Assembly: GCA_025965755.1 (NCBI GenBank) | Contig: JAOPWI010000239.1 | Location: 1-13,002, forward strand | Source: Frankiales bacterium | Lineage (GTDB): Bacteria > Actinomycetota > Actinomycetes > Mycobacteriales > SCTD01 | Length of the DNA: 13,002 nt | Direction: 5' to 3' | Shown here: positions 1 through 6,154 of the stretch, piece by piece | Layout of the letters: every line of letters starts with the position of its first letter | How positions within the stretch are numbered: the stretch's first letter is position 1 | Program-made: the position numbers and the translations under genes | The notes under the pieces: generated by a model | The model's input: only the letters and a program-made list of their open reading frames with translations | Database searches by the model: none | Told to the model about the DNA's origin: nothing

Positions 1-15
1 TGGCGGGCTGAGCAG

Positions 16-34
16 CGGGCGGTCGCGCCGCCCG
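16..34. terminator. Short G+C stem-loop at the left edge
   Basis: A perfect 7-bp stem (CGGGCGG / CCGCCCG) encloses a 5-nt loop. No T tract follows. It may end transcription of a gene lying left of the window, or it may be a chance product of high G+C. The other bases before position 71 show no gene. Confidence 0.3.
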
Positions 35-70
35 TGGTGGCGTCGCGCTGCCGCGGCTGCTCCGCGGCCG

Positions 71-76
71 TAGGCT
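71..76 (+). promoter_or_regulatory. Putative -10 box (TAGGCT) for the HATPase gene
   Basis: TAGGCT fits the actinobacterial TANNNT -10 pattern. The same hexamer stands before the prolyl oligopeptidase gene at 9060. Initiation about 7 bases downstream would leave a leader of roughly 40 nt that carries the GGAGG ribosome site at 111-115. No clear -35 box is visible, so the call is tentative. Confidence 0.35.
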
Positions 77-122
77 CCCCGGGTCGCCGCTCGGCGATCC
101 CGGCACGAGCGGAGGTGGCGGC

Positions 123-512
123 GTGGCCGGAACCGGCCCCCTCGAGGCCCGGCTCACCCTGCGCCCCGTGCCCGCCAGCGCCGGCCTGGCCCGCCGCTTC
201 GTCTGCTCGACCCTGTCCGGCTGGGGCCGCGACGACGTGACCGACGACGTCACGCTGCTGGTGAGCGAGCTGGTCACCAACGCGATGCTGCACGCCCGGT
301 CCGACATCGCGCTCGTCGTCGTCGCCGAGCGCGGGCGCCTGCGCGTGGAGGTCCAGGACGGCAGCCCGGTCCCTCCCTCACCCCGGGTCGCCGGGGCGGA
401 CGCCATGAGCGGCCGTGGCATGGCGCTGGTCGAGACGCTGTCGGCCGAGTGGGGCGTGCGCCGCGTCACCGGCGGCAAGGGCGTGTGGTTCACCATGGTG
501 CTCCCGGGCTGA
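123..512 (+). CDS. RsbW/SpoIIAB-like HATPase (anti-sigma factor-type ATP-binding protein)
   Basis: This 129-residue protein has the single-domain GHKL ATPase layout of the many small actinobacterial RsbW-like proteins. The N box is ELVTNAMLHA (E49, N53), the G1 box is VQDGS (D79, G80), and the G2 glycines are in GRGMALVE (97-104). A closing GGKGVWFTMVL strand completes the fold. The GTG start is chosen for its GGAGG at 111-115 with a 7-nt spacer. The family binds ATP and typically phosphorylates or sequesters an anti-anti-sigma or sigma partner in the cytoplasm. No partner gene lies nearby, so the target is unknown. It is convergent with the glycosylase gene, with 4 nt between the stop codons. 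The HATPase assignment is firm; the anti-sigma role is inferred from family membership. Confidence 0.85.
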   Translation: MAGTGPLEARLTLRPVPASAGLARRFVCSTLSGWGRDDVTDDVTLLVSELVTNAMLHARSDIALVVVAERGRLRVEVQDGSPVPPSPRVAGADAMSGRGMALVETLSAEWGVRRVTGGKGVWFTMVLPG

Positions 513-516
513 CGGC

Positions 517-1314
517 CTACGCCGGCTGGCAGACCGGGCACCAGAACACGTTGCGCGCCGCCATGACCTGGGTGCGCACCTCGGTGCCGCACCGGCGGCA
601 GGGCAGGCCGTGTCGCCGGTAGACGTAGTGGGCGTCGTCCGCACCGGCCGGGCCGCTGCGCCGCTCCCGGTCCTGGCGCTCGGTGGTGACGATGCGCCCG
701 GCCCGCACGCCGGCCTTCAGCAGCGCCTGCAGGTCGGTCCACATCGCGTTCCAGGCCTCGCGCGGCACGTCGCGGCCGGGACGGAACGGTGACAGCCCGG
801 CCCGGTAGAGGATCTCCGCCCGGTAGACGTTTCCGACCCCGGCGAGCACCGACTGGTCCATCAGCAGCTCGCCGACCGACCGCCGGCTGCCCGACAGCCG
901 CCGCCACGCCGGCTCGGGGTCGGCGTCCCGGCGCAGCGGGTCGGGGCCCAGCCGGGCGAGCACGGCGTCCCGCTCGTGCGGAGCCATGAGCTCGCACGCC
1001 GTCGGGCCGCGCAGGTCGAGCCACGCGTCGCCGGCGGTCATCCGCAGGCGCAGCGCGCCCCTCGGCTCCGGCGGCGGACCCGAGCCCACGGTCCACTTCC
1101 CGTACAGGCCGAGGTGCACGTGCAGCAGCACCTCCCCCTCGAAGGAGTAGAACAGGTGCTTGCCGTACGGCTCGATGTCCTGGACCACGCGGCCGGACAG
1201 CAGCTGCGCTCCGGTGGCGAAGCGGCCCTGCGGGCTGGTCGCGCCGACCGGCCGTCCGACCAGCAGCGGCCGGTGGTCGCGGGCCAGCCGGTGGATCGTG
1301 TGGCCCTCAGGCAC
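517..1314 (-). CDS. nei: Fpg/Nei-family DNA glycosylase/AP lyase (endonuclease VIII-like, Nei1 type)
   Basis: A 265-residue base-excision repair enzyme that removes oxidised bases and nicks the resulting abasic site by beta/delta-elimination. After Met removal the N-terminus is PEGHTIHRLA, giving the catalytic proline (P2) and E3. The beta-hairpin lysine is K52 in YGKHL. A helix-two-turn-helix segment reads DQSVLAGVGNVYRAEIL. The C-terminus carries an intact C4 zinc finger (C239, C242, C259, C262). The PEGHT start and overall pattern resemble mycobacterial Nei1 (Rv2464c) more than MutM, whose N-terminus reads PELPEVE. Translation starts at GTG, 3 nt after the rpiB stop, so the two genes are almost certainly co-transcribed. 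Substrate preference (oxidised pyrimidines) is inferred from the family. Confidence 0.92.
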   Translation of the reverse strand: MPEGHTIHRLARDHRPLLVGRPVGATSPQGRFATGAQLLSGRVVQDIEPYGKHLFYSFEGEVLLHVHLGLYGKWTVGSGPPPEPRGALRLRMTAGDAWLDLRGPTACELMAPHERDAVLARLGPDPLRRDADPEPAWRRLSGSRRSVGELLMDQSVLAGVGNVYRAEILYRAGLSPFRPGRDVPREAWNAMWTDLQALLKAGVRAGRIVTTERQDRERRSGPAGADDAHYVYRRHGLPCRRCGTEVRTQVMAARNVFWCPVCQPA

Positions 1315-1317
1315 GGG

Positions 1318-1791
1318 TCACGCAGTCGGCAGCGCAGGCAGCTCGCCGGTCCGCTCGTAGTCCGACAGCATGTCGATGCGCCGGGTGTGGCGGGGCTCGC
1401 CGGAGTACGCCGTCTCGAGGAAGACCTCGACCAGGCGCACCGCGGTCGCCTCGTCGTGCATGCGGGCGCCGACGCTGACGACGTTGGCGTCGTTGTGCTC
1501 CCGGCCGAGCGCCGCGGTCTGCTCGCTGTGCGCCAGGGCGCAGCGCACTCCGGCCACCTTGTTGGCCGCGATCGCCTCGCCGTTGCCGGAGCCGCCGATG
1601 ACGACGCCGAGGCTGCCCGGCTCCTTGGCGACCGCCTCGGCCGCCCGCAGGACGAACGGCGGGTAGTCGTCGAGCGGGTCCAGCTCGAGCGGGCCGTGGT
1701 CGACCGGCTCGTGGCCGAGCTCGGTCAGCCGGCGGACCAGCGCCTGCTTGAGGTCGAGGCCGGCATGGTCGGATCCCAGGTGCACGCGCAT
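1318..1791 (-). CDS. rpiB: Ribose-5-phosphate isomerase B
   Basis: This 157-residue protein belongs to the RpiB/LacAB family and interconverts ribose 5-phosphate and ribulose 5-phosphate in the non-oxidative pentose phosphate pathway. Visible landmarks are SDHAG near the N-terminus (D8, H9), the anion-hole loop GGSGNGE (66-72), H99-N100 and R110. The E. coli catalytic cysteine is replaced by E72, as in the mycobacterial enzymes, where that glutamate is the base. The ATG start is preceded by GGGAG at a usable distance. A pair of strong G+C stem-loops (1809-1860) lies immediately upstream and could affect transcription coming in from the Rv2466c-type gene. The family assignment is secure. Confidence 0.95.
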   Translation of the reverse strand: MRVHLGSDHAGLDLKQALVRRLTELGHEPVDHGPLELDPLDDYPPFVLRAAEAVAKEPGSLGVVIGGSGNGEAIAANKVAGVRCALAHSEQTAALGREHNDANVVSVGARMHDEATAVRLVEVFLETAYSGEPRHTRRIDMLSDYERTGELPALPTA

Positions 1792-1808
1792 GCCCTCATT
1801 CTCCCGGA

Positions 1809-1860
1809 CGGCCGGCGCAGCCGCCGGCCGGGGTCCCTCGGCCGCCGGCCGGGGCCGGCG
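1809..1860. repeat. Tandem G+C stem-loops between the DsbA-fold gene and rpiB
   Basis: A perfect 9-bp stem (CGGCCGGCG at 1809-1817, CGCCGGCCG at 1822-1830) with a 4-nt loop is followed by a second inverted pair. The second pair is CGCCGGCC at 1843-1850 and GGCCGGCG at 1853-1860. The 14-bp GCCGCCGGCCGGGG occurs twice, at 1820 and 1841. Each left arm can pair with either right arm, so alternative foldings exist. The element lies in the 101-bp gap just 5' of the rpiB ribosome site on the minus strand. Its role (partial terminator, mRNA stabiliser or none) is unknown. Confidence 0.55.
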
Positions 1861-1892
1861 ACCGAGGCGGCGCGCTCACCGGTGGCCTGCTC

Positions 1893-2513
1893 TCAGTCGA
1901 ACTGCGGGTCCTCGGTGCGGGTGCGCTTGAGCTCGTAGAAGTGCGGGAAGCCGGCGAGCAGCCGCGCGCCGTCCCAGACCTCGCCGGCCTGCTCGCCGCG
2001 CGGAATGCGCGACAGGACCGGGCCGAAGAACGCGACGCCGTCGACGTGGATGACCGGCGTGCCGACGTCCATGCCGACCGGGTCCATGCCGGCATGGTGG
2101 CTGAAGCGCAGGCGGGAGTCGTGGGAGTCGTCGGTCGCCGCGGCGGCGAGCGAGGTCGGCAGGCCGGCCTCCTGGAGCGCGCCGGTCAGCAGCTCCGGGT
2201 CGTCGATCTCCATCTTGTCGTGGTGGATGCGGTTGCCGAGGGCCGTGTAGAGCGGCAGCAGCGGGGCGCGCTGCTCCTGGGCGGCGATGCAGACCCGCAC
2301 GGGTCCCCACGCCTTCTTCATCATCTCCTGGTAGCGCTCGGGCAGGTCCCGGCCCTCGTTGAGGACCGCGAGGCTCATGACGTGCCAGCTGACCGTCACC
2401 GGCCGGACCTGCTCGACCTCGAGCATCCACCGGGACGTGATCCAGGCCCAGGGGCAGAGCGGGTCGAACCAGAAATCGACGGAGGTGTGGCGGGCGTCTG
2501 CTGCTGCGGTCAT
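1893..2513 (-). CDS. Rv2466c-type mycothiol-dependent nitroreductase / DsbA-fold protein (CPWA active site)
   Basis: This 206-residue cytoplasmic thioredoxin-fold protein is close to M. tuberculosis Rv2466c along its length. Shared segments include DFWFDPLCPW, ITSRWMLEV, HVMSLAVLNE, WGPVRV, SHHAGMD, VGTPVIHV, AFFGPVLSRIPRGE and the C-terminal ELKRTRTEDPQFD. The family uses mycothiol to reduce disulfides and, in mycobacteria, activates nitro-type prodrugs. The active site here reads C20-P-W-A23. The second cysteine of the mycobacterial CPWC is alanine, so only a monothiol mechanism is possible. ATG at 2513 is chosen because homology begins just after it; the Shine-Dalgarno signal is weak. It is divergent from pepN across 79 bp and lies upstream of rpiB and nei in the same direction. 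The family is certain; the exact reaction is inferred. Confidence 0.9.
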   Translation of the reverse strand: MTAAADARHTSVDFWFDPLCPWAWITSRWMLEVEQVRPVTVSWHVMSLAVLNEGRDLPERYQEMMKKAWGPVRVCIAAQEQRAPLLPLYTALGNRIHHDKMEIDDPELLTGALQEAGLPTSLAAAATDDSHDSRLRFSHHAGMDPVGMDVGTPVIHVDGVAFFGPVLSRIPRGEQAGEVWDGARLLAGFPHFYELKRTRTEDPQFD

Positions 2514-2522
2514 GCCGGGACT

Positions 2523-2536
2523 CTTGCCCAGGCAAG
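2523..2536. promoter_or_regulatory. Inverted repeat in the DsbA-fold / pepN divergent region
   Basis: CTTGCC-CA-GGCAAG is a 6-bp dyad with a 2-bp centre. It lies 9 bases upstream of the DsbA-fold start codon, inside its expected leader. It could be an operator or a small hairpin over the ribosome site. A TAGCGT on the plus strand further right in the gap is a possible -10 for pepN. All of this rests on pattern alone. Confidence 0.3.
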
Positions 2537-2592
2537 CAACGAGTGCAACGTCGCGACGGTAGCGTTCAGACACCCGACGGAAGGCGTCCGCA

Positions 2593-5133
2593 GTGAGCGT
2601 CAACAACCTCTCCCGCGACGAGGCGCGCGAGCGCGCGCGCCTGCTCGCGGTGGCGTCGTACGAGGTCGCCCTGGACCTCGGCGACCAGTCGGAGGGCACG
2701 ACGTTCCGCTCGACGTCCACGGTGCGGTTCACCTGCTCCGAGCCAGGCGCCTCGACCCACCTGGACCTCACCGCGCCGAGGCTGGTGCGCGCGGTCCTGA
2801 ACGGTCAGGAGGTCGACGTGTCGGCCTTCGACGGCAACCGGCTCCCGCTGTCCGGGCTCGCCGCCGACAACGAGCTCGTCGTCGAGGCCGACTGCGCCTA
2901 CATGCGGACCGGCGAGGGCCTGCACCGCTTCGTCGACCCGGTCGACGGCTCGGTCTACCTCTACACGCAGTTCGAGACGTTCGACGCGCACCGGATGTAC
3001 GCGTGTTTCGACCAGCCCGACCTCAAGGCGACGTTCGCGCTGACCGTGCGCGCGCCGGCCGACTGGGTCGTCGTGTCGGGCGCCGCACCGTCCGAGCAGC
3101 CGGCCGAGGGCGAGGCCGGGACCTGGGTCTTTCCGGCCACGCCGCGCATGTCGACCTACATCACCGCGCTCATCGCCGGGCCGTACGCGCACGTGCACGA
3201 CGAGCACGACGGCATCCCGCTGGGGCTGTACTGCCGGCGCAGCCTCGTCCAGCACCTGGACGCCGACGAGCTGTTCACCGTCACCAAGCAGGGCTTCGAC
3301 TTCTTCCACCGGGTGTTCGACTACCGCTACCCGTTCGGCAAGTACGACCAGCTGTTCGTCCCGGAGTTCAACGCCGGTGCGATGGAGAACGCCGGCGCCG
3401 TCACGTTCCTCGAGGACTACGTCTTCCGGTCCAAGGTGACCGACGCGTCGTACGAGCGCCGCGCCGAGACGATCCTGCACGAGATGGCCCACATGTGGTT
3501 CGGCGACCTGGTCACCATGCGCTGGTGGGACGATCTGTGGCTCAACGAGTCGTTCGCGACCTACATGTCGGTGCTGGCGCAGGCCGACGCCACCCGCTGG
3601 ACCAACGCCTGGACGACCTTCGCCAACAGCGAGAAGACCTGGGCCTACCGCCAGGACCAGCTGCCCTCGACCCACCCGATCGCGGCCGACATGGTCGACA
3701 TCGAGACGGTCAAGGTCAACTTTGACGGGATCACCTACGCCAAGGGCGCGTCGGTGCTCAAGCAGCTGGTCGCCTGGGTCGGCCAGGACGCGTTCCTCGC
3801 CGGCCTGCGCAGCTACTTCGCCAAGCACGAGTACGGCAACACCGAGCTGTCGGACCTGCTGGTCGAGCTGACCGCCGCGAGCGGGCGCGACCTGTCGGCG
3901 TTCTCCGCCGAGTGGCTGGAGACCGCCGGGGTGAACACGCTGCGCGCGTCGTTCGAGACCGGGGCGGACGGCGCGTTCACGTCGTTCGCCGTGCTGCAGG
4001 AGGCACCGGACGGCTACCCGACGCTGCGGTCGCACCGCGTCGCCGTCGGGCTGTACGACCTCGTCGACGGCCGGCTCGTGCGCACCGCCCGCGAGGAGCT
4101 CGACGTCGTGGGCGCGAAGACCGCCGTGCCGGGCCTGGTCGGCAGGCGGCAGCCGGACCTGGTGCTGCTCAACGACGACGACCTGACCTTCGCCAAGATC
4201 CGGCTGGACGAGCGGTCGCTGGCGACGCTGGTGGCGCACGTCGGCGACTTCGCCGACTCGCTCCCCCGCGCGCTGTGCTGGACGGCCGCGTGGGACATGA
4301 CGCGCGACGCCGAGATGGCCGCCCGCGACTACGTCGCCCTCGTGCTCGCCGGCATCGGCCGCGAGACCGACATCGGCGTCGTCCAGTCGCTGCTGCGCCA
4401 GGCGCAGGCCGCCGTGGCGATGTACGCCGACCCGTCCTGGGCGCAGACGGGCCGCAGCCAGCTGGCCGCCGCCTCGGCGCGGGCCCTGGAGACGGCCGAG
4501 CCCGGCAGCGACCTGCAACTGGCGTGGGCCCGCGCGCTCGGCTCGCTCGCGCACACCGCGGAGCAGGTGCAGATCCTGGGCGGCCTGCTCGACGGGTCCC
4601 GCTCCGTTCCCGGGCTCTCGATCGACACCGAGCTGCGCTGGCACCTGCTGACCCGCCTGGTCGTGCTCGGCCTGGCCGGCGAGGACGAGGTGGCCACCGA
4701 GCTGGCCTCCGACAACACCGCGGCCGGTCAGCGGCGCGCCGCCGCGGCCCGCGCGGCCATGCCGACCCTGGAGGCCAAGGAGCAGGCCTGGCGGCTCGCC
4801 GTCGAGGACGACTCGCTGCCCAACGCCGTTCAGGCCGCCGTCATCAGCGGCTTCTGGCAGGTCGAGCAGCTGGAGCTGCTGGCGCCGTACGCCGCCCGGT
4901 ACTTCTCGGTCGTGAACGACGTGTGGTCGACCCGGCAGGGCGAGATGGGCCAGAACGTCGCCGTCGGGCTCTACCCGGCGCTGCTCGTGACGCCGGACGT
5001 GGTGGCCCAGACGGACGCCCACCTGGCCGGCTCGGGGGACGCGGTGCCCCCGGCGCTGGAGCGGATCCTGCTCGAGGGCCGCGACGGCGTCGTCCGGGCC
5101 CTGCGCGCCCGAGAGCGCGACGCGGCCAGCTAG
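2593..5133 (+). CDS. pepN: Aminopeptidase N (M1 family zinc metallopeptidase)
   Basis: This 846-residue protein is about the length of Streptomyces PepN. It removes N-terminal residues from peptides in the cytoplasm; no signal peptide is present. The exopeptidase motif GAMEN is at 262-266 and the zinc site is HEMAH at 296-300. E297 is the general base and E319 (LWLNES) the third ligand. Y382 in ITYAKG is placed as the transition-state tyrosine. Residues up to about 200 form the beta-rich N-domain, and the helical ERAP1-like C-domain occupies roughly the last 320. The GTG start has GGAAGG 8 nt upstream. The gene diverges from the DsbA-fold gene and converges on the DUF5130-type gene. The pepN / Rv2466c-type pairing is also found in mycobacteria. 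All key residues are intact. Confidence 0.97.
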   Translation: MSVNNLSRDEARERARLLAVASYEVALDLGDQSEGTTFRSTSTVRFTCSEPGASTHLDLTAPRLVRAVLNGQEVDVSAFDGNRLPLSGLAADNELVVEADCAYMRTGEGLHRFVDPVDGSVYLYTQFETFDAHRMYACFDQPDLKATFALTVRAPADWVVVSGAAPSEQPAEGEAGTWVFPATPRMSTYITALIAGPYAHVHDEHDGIPLGLYCRRSLVQHLDADELFTVTKQGFDFFHRVFDYRYPFGKYDQLFVPEFNAGAMENAGAVTFLEDYVFRSKVTDASYERRAETILHEMAHMWFGDLVTMRWWDDLWLNESFATYMSVLAQADATRWTNAWTTFANSEKTWAYRQDQLPSTHPIAADMVDIETVKVNFDGITYAKGASVLKQLVAWVGQDAFLAGLRSYFAKHEYGNTELSDLLVELTAASGRDLSAFSAEWLETAGVNTLRASFETGADGAFTSFAVLQEAPDGYPTLRSHRVAVGLYDLVDGRLVRTAREELDVVGAKTAVPGLVGRRQPDLVLLNDDDLTFAKIRLDERSLATLVAHVGDFADSLPRALCWTAAWDMTRDAEMAARDYVALVLAGIGRETDIGVVQSLLRQAQAAVAMYADPSWAQTGRSQLAAASARALETAEPGSDLQLAWARALGSLAHTAEQVQILGGLLDGSRSVPGLSIDTELRWHLLTRLVVLGLAGEDEVATELASDNTAAGQRRAAAARAAMPTLEAKEQAWRLAVEDDSLPNAVQAAVISGFWQVEQLELLAPYAARYFSVVNDVWSTRQGEMGQNVAVGLYPALLVTPDVVAQTDAHLAGSGDAVPPALERILLEGRDGVVRALRARERDAAS

Positions 5134-5147
5134 CGGGCTGCGGCCGG

Positions 5148-5200
5148 GTCCCCTGCCGCAGGCCGCCGGTCGGTGCCGGGAGGGTGCTGTCGCAGGGGAC
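5148..5200. terminator. Inverted repeat downstream of pepN
   Basis: A perfect 9-bp pair, GTCCCCTGC (5148-5156) and GCAGGGGAC (5192-5200), is separated by 35 nt that can fold further. It sits between two convergent genes, which is the expected place for a bidirectional terminator. There is no T tract, and the loop is longer than in classical terminators. Confidence 0.4.
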
Positions 5201-5230
5201 GCGGGCGCGTGGTGCGCCTGGGTGCTGCCG

Positions 5231-5263
5231 GGCTAGTGGTGGGCTAGTGGTGGGCTAGTGGTG
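5231..5263. repeat. Three tandem copies of an 11-bp unit with stops in six frames
   Basis: GGCTAGTGGTG occurs three times in perfect tandem. The third copy supplies the TAG stop of the leftward gene at 5255-5257. Eleven is not a multiple of three and CTAG is palindromic, so the three copies place TAG in all three frames of both strands. It probably arose by replication slippage at the 3' end of the gene. Confidence 0.9.
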
Positions 5264-5764
5264 GGCGGTCGCCGAGTCGTGCGCCGTGCCGGGCGCCGAC
5301 GGGCTCCCGTGGACGGCGTCGGCCCGGGTGACCAGCTCGTCGTGCTTGGCCTGGGCCGGGCTGATCTCGGCCCGGCGGCCGGCCGCGTCGGCGATCTGGC
5401 GCAGACCGTCGACGATGCCGCCGGAGAGGTCGCCGCCGCCGAACGCACTGGTCATGGACAGGACCGCGAGGGCGCAGACCCGGTCCGGCACGCGGCGGCG
5501 CACGGCGGAGCCGGTGACGACCTCCGCCCGGCGCTGGCCGGGCGCGACGACGAGCAGCACGGCGTGGTCGCTGCGGGCCTCGCCGAGCGCGGCGTGCAGC
5601 TTCTCCGACGCGGCGCGGAACTGGTCGACCTCAGCCAGCTCGAGGTCACCCACGAGAACCGAGACGTCCAGCCCGTTCTCCTCGCGGCAGGTCTCGAGCG
5701 CCTGCTCGATGCGCTCCTGCTGACGCAGGGACAGGCCCTCGCTGGGACGGCTACCAGCTGCCAC
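5255..5764 (-). CDS. DUF5130/TPM-domain-like protein (Rv2468c-type)
   Basis: This 169-residue soluble protein has no signal peptide or membrane segment. Its core (DVSVLVGDLEL, an acidic helix, HAVLLVVAPGQRRAEVVTGS, then VLSMTSAFGGGDLSGGI) follows the pattern of TPM-fold proteins. It resembles the actinobacterial DUF5130 family, which I recall includes Rv2468c at the same position beside pepN. The molecular function is unknown. The GTG at 5764 is preferred over an upstream TTG at 5815 because AAGGGG lies 8 nt before it. That start is 14 nt inside the end of the upstream membrane-protein gene, so translational coupling is likely. The C-terminal tail is low-complexity (Ser, Ala, His), and its stop lies in an 11-bp triple repeat. 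The existence of the gene is secure; the family name is moderately so. Confidence 0.8.
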   Translation of the reverse strand: MAAGSRPSEGLSLRQQERIEQALETCREENGLDVSVLVGDLELAEVDQFRAASEKLHAALGEARSDHAVLLVVAPGQRRAEVVTGSAVRRRVPDRVCALAVLSMTSAFGGGDLSGGIVDGLRQIADAAGRRAEISPAQAKHDELVTRADAVHGSPSAPGTAHDSATAHH

Positions 5765-6110
5765 TTGCCCCACCCCTTCCGGCGCCACCGGGAGGCGCGC
5801 TCTCGACAGCCGCAACCGGGTCGGCGGGCCCGGCGAACCACACGGGAGCGGCCGACCAGCCGCGGTGGGGGCGGTAGCGGTTGCCCCGCACCATGCCCGG
5901 CAGCCAGACCAGGGCCCAGATGAGCATCATGATCGCGGCCGGTACGAGGACGTACAGCGCGAGGCCCTCGGCCACGCTCAGGCCGGCGTGGCTGTCCGCG
6001 CCTTCCTGCGGCGCGAGGGGGTTGTGGTCAGCGAGGGCCGGACCTGCAGACAGCAGGACGGTCCAGGCGGCGGCGACGACGGCGACCCCGGTGCGGGCGG
6101 TGCGGCTCAC
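5751..6110 (-). CDS. Small conserved secreted/membrane protein of unknown function
   Basis: About 119 residues. A hydrophobic signal-like segment (residues 8-27) ends at an ALA cleavage-type site. A polar stretch rich in Asp, Gly and His follows, then one transmembrane helix (about 49-71, ALYVLVPAAIMMLIWALVWL). The basic juxtamembrane segment GNRYRPHRGW leads to WSAAPVWFAGP and a Gly/Ala/Pro-rich tail. This suggests a short extracytoplasmic part, one anchor and a cytoplasmic tail. The GTG at 6110 is favoured by a TGAGGGAG just upstream; ATG at 6125 is the alternative. The end overlaps the DUF5130-type start by 14 nt, so the two proteins are probably made together. I do not recognise a function. 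The RYRP..RGW...VWFAGP pattern resembles small conserved actinobacterial membrane proteins. Confidence 0.75.
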   Translation of the reverse strand: MSRTARTGVAVVAAAWTVLLSAGPALADHNPLAPQEGADSHAGLSVAEGLALYVLVPAAIMMLIWALVWLPGMVRGNRYRPHRGWSAAPVWFAGPADPVAAVESAPPGGAGRGGASGSW

Positions 6111-6154
6111 GGCTCCCTCAGGCATGCTCGGGGCGGACGGGACTGGTGGGAACG

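Noticed and set aside
2540..2570. SigH/SigR-type promoter (GGAAY-N18-GTT) before the Rv2466c-type gene
   Set aside because: Only GAAC with GTT at 14 or 23 nt can be found on the minus strand; neither spacing fits.
2514..2771. A longer N-terminus for the Rv2466c-type protein
   Set aside because: The extra 86 residues overlap pepN, are Arg/Ser-rich and have no counterpart in the family; homology begins just after the ATG at 2513.
1941..3725. A 594-codon plus-strand frame overlapping the DsbA-fold gene and the start of pepN
   Set aside because: No family resemblance; both overlapped genes are clearly real in other frames.
2566..5022. An 818-codon open frame on the minus strand, fully antisense to pepN
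   Set aside because: Its translation is Arg/Gly/Val/His-rich with no motif, the composition expected opposite a G+C-rich gene. The plus strand encodes an intact M1 peptidase.
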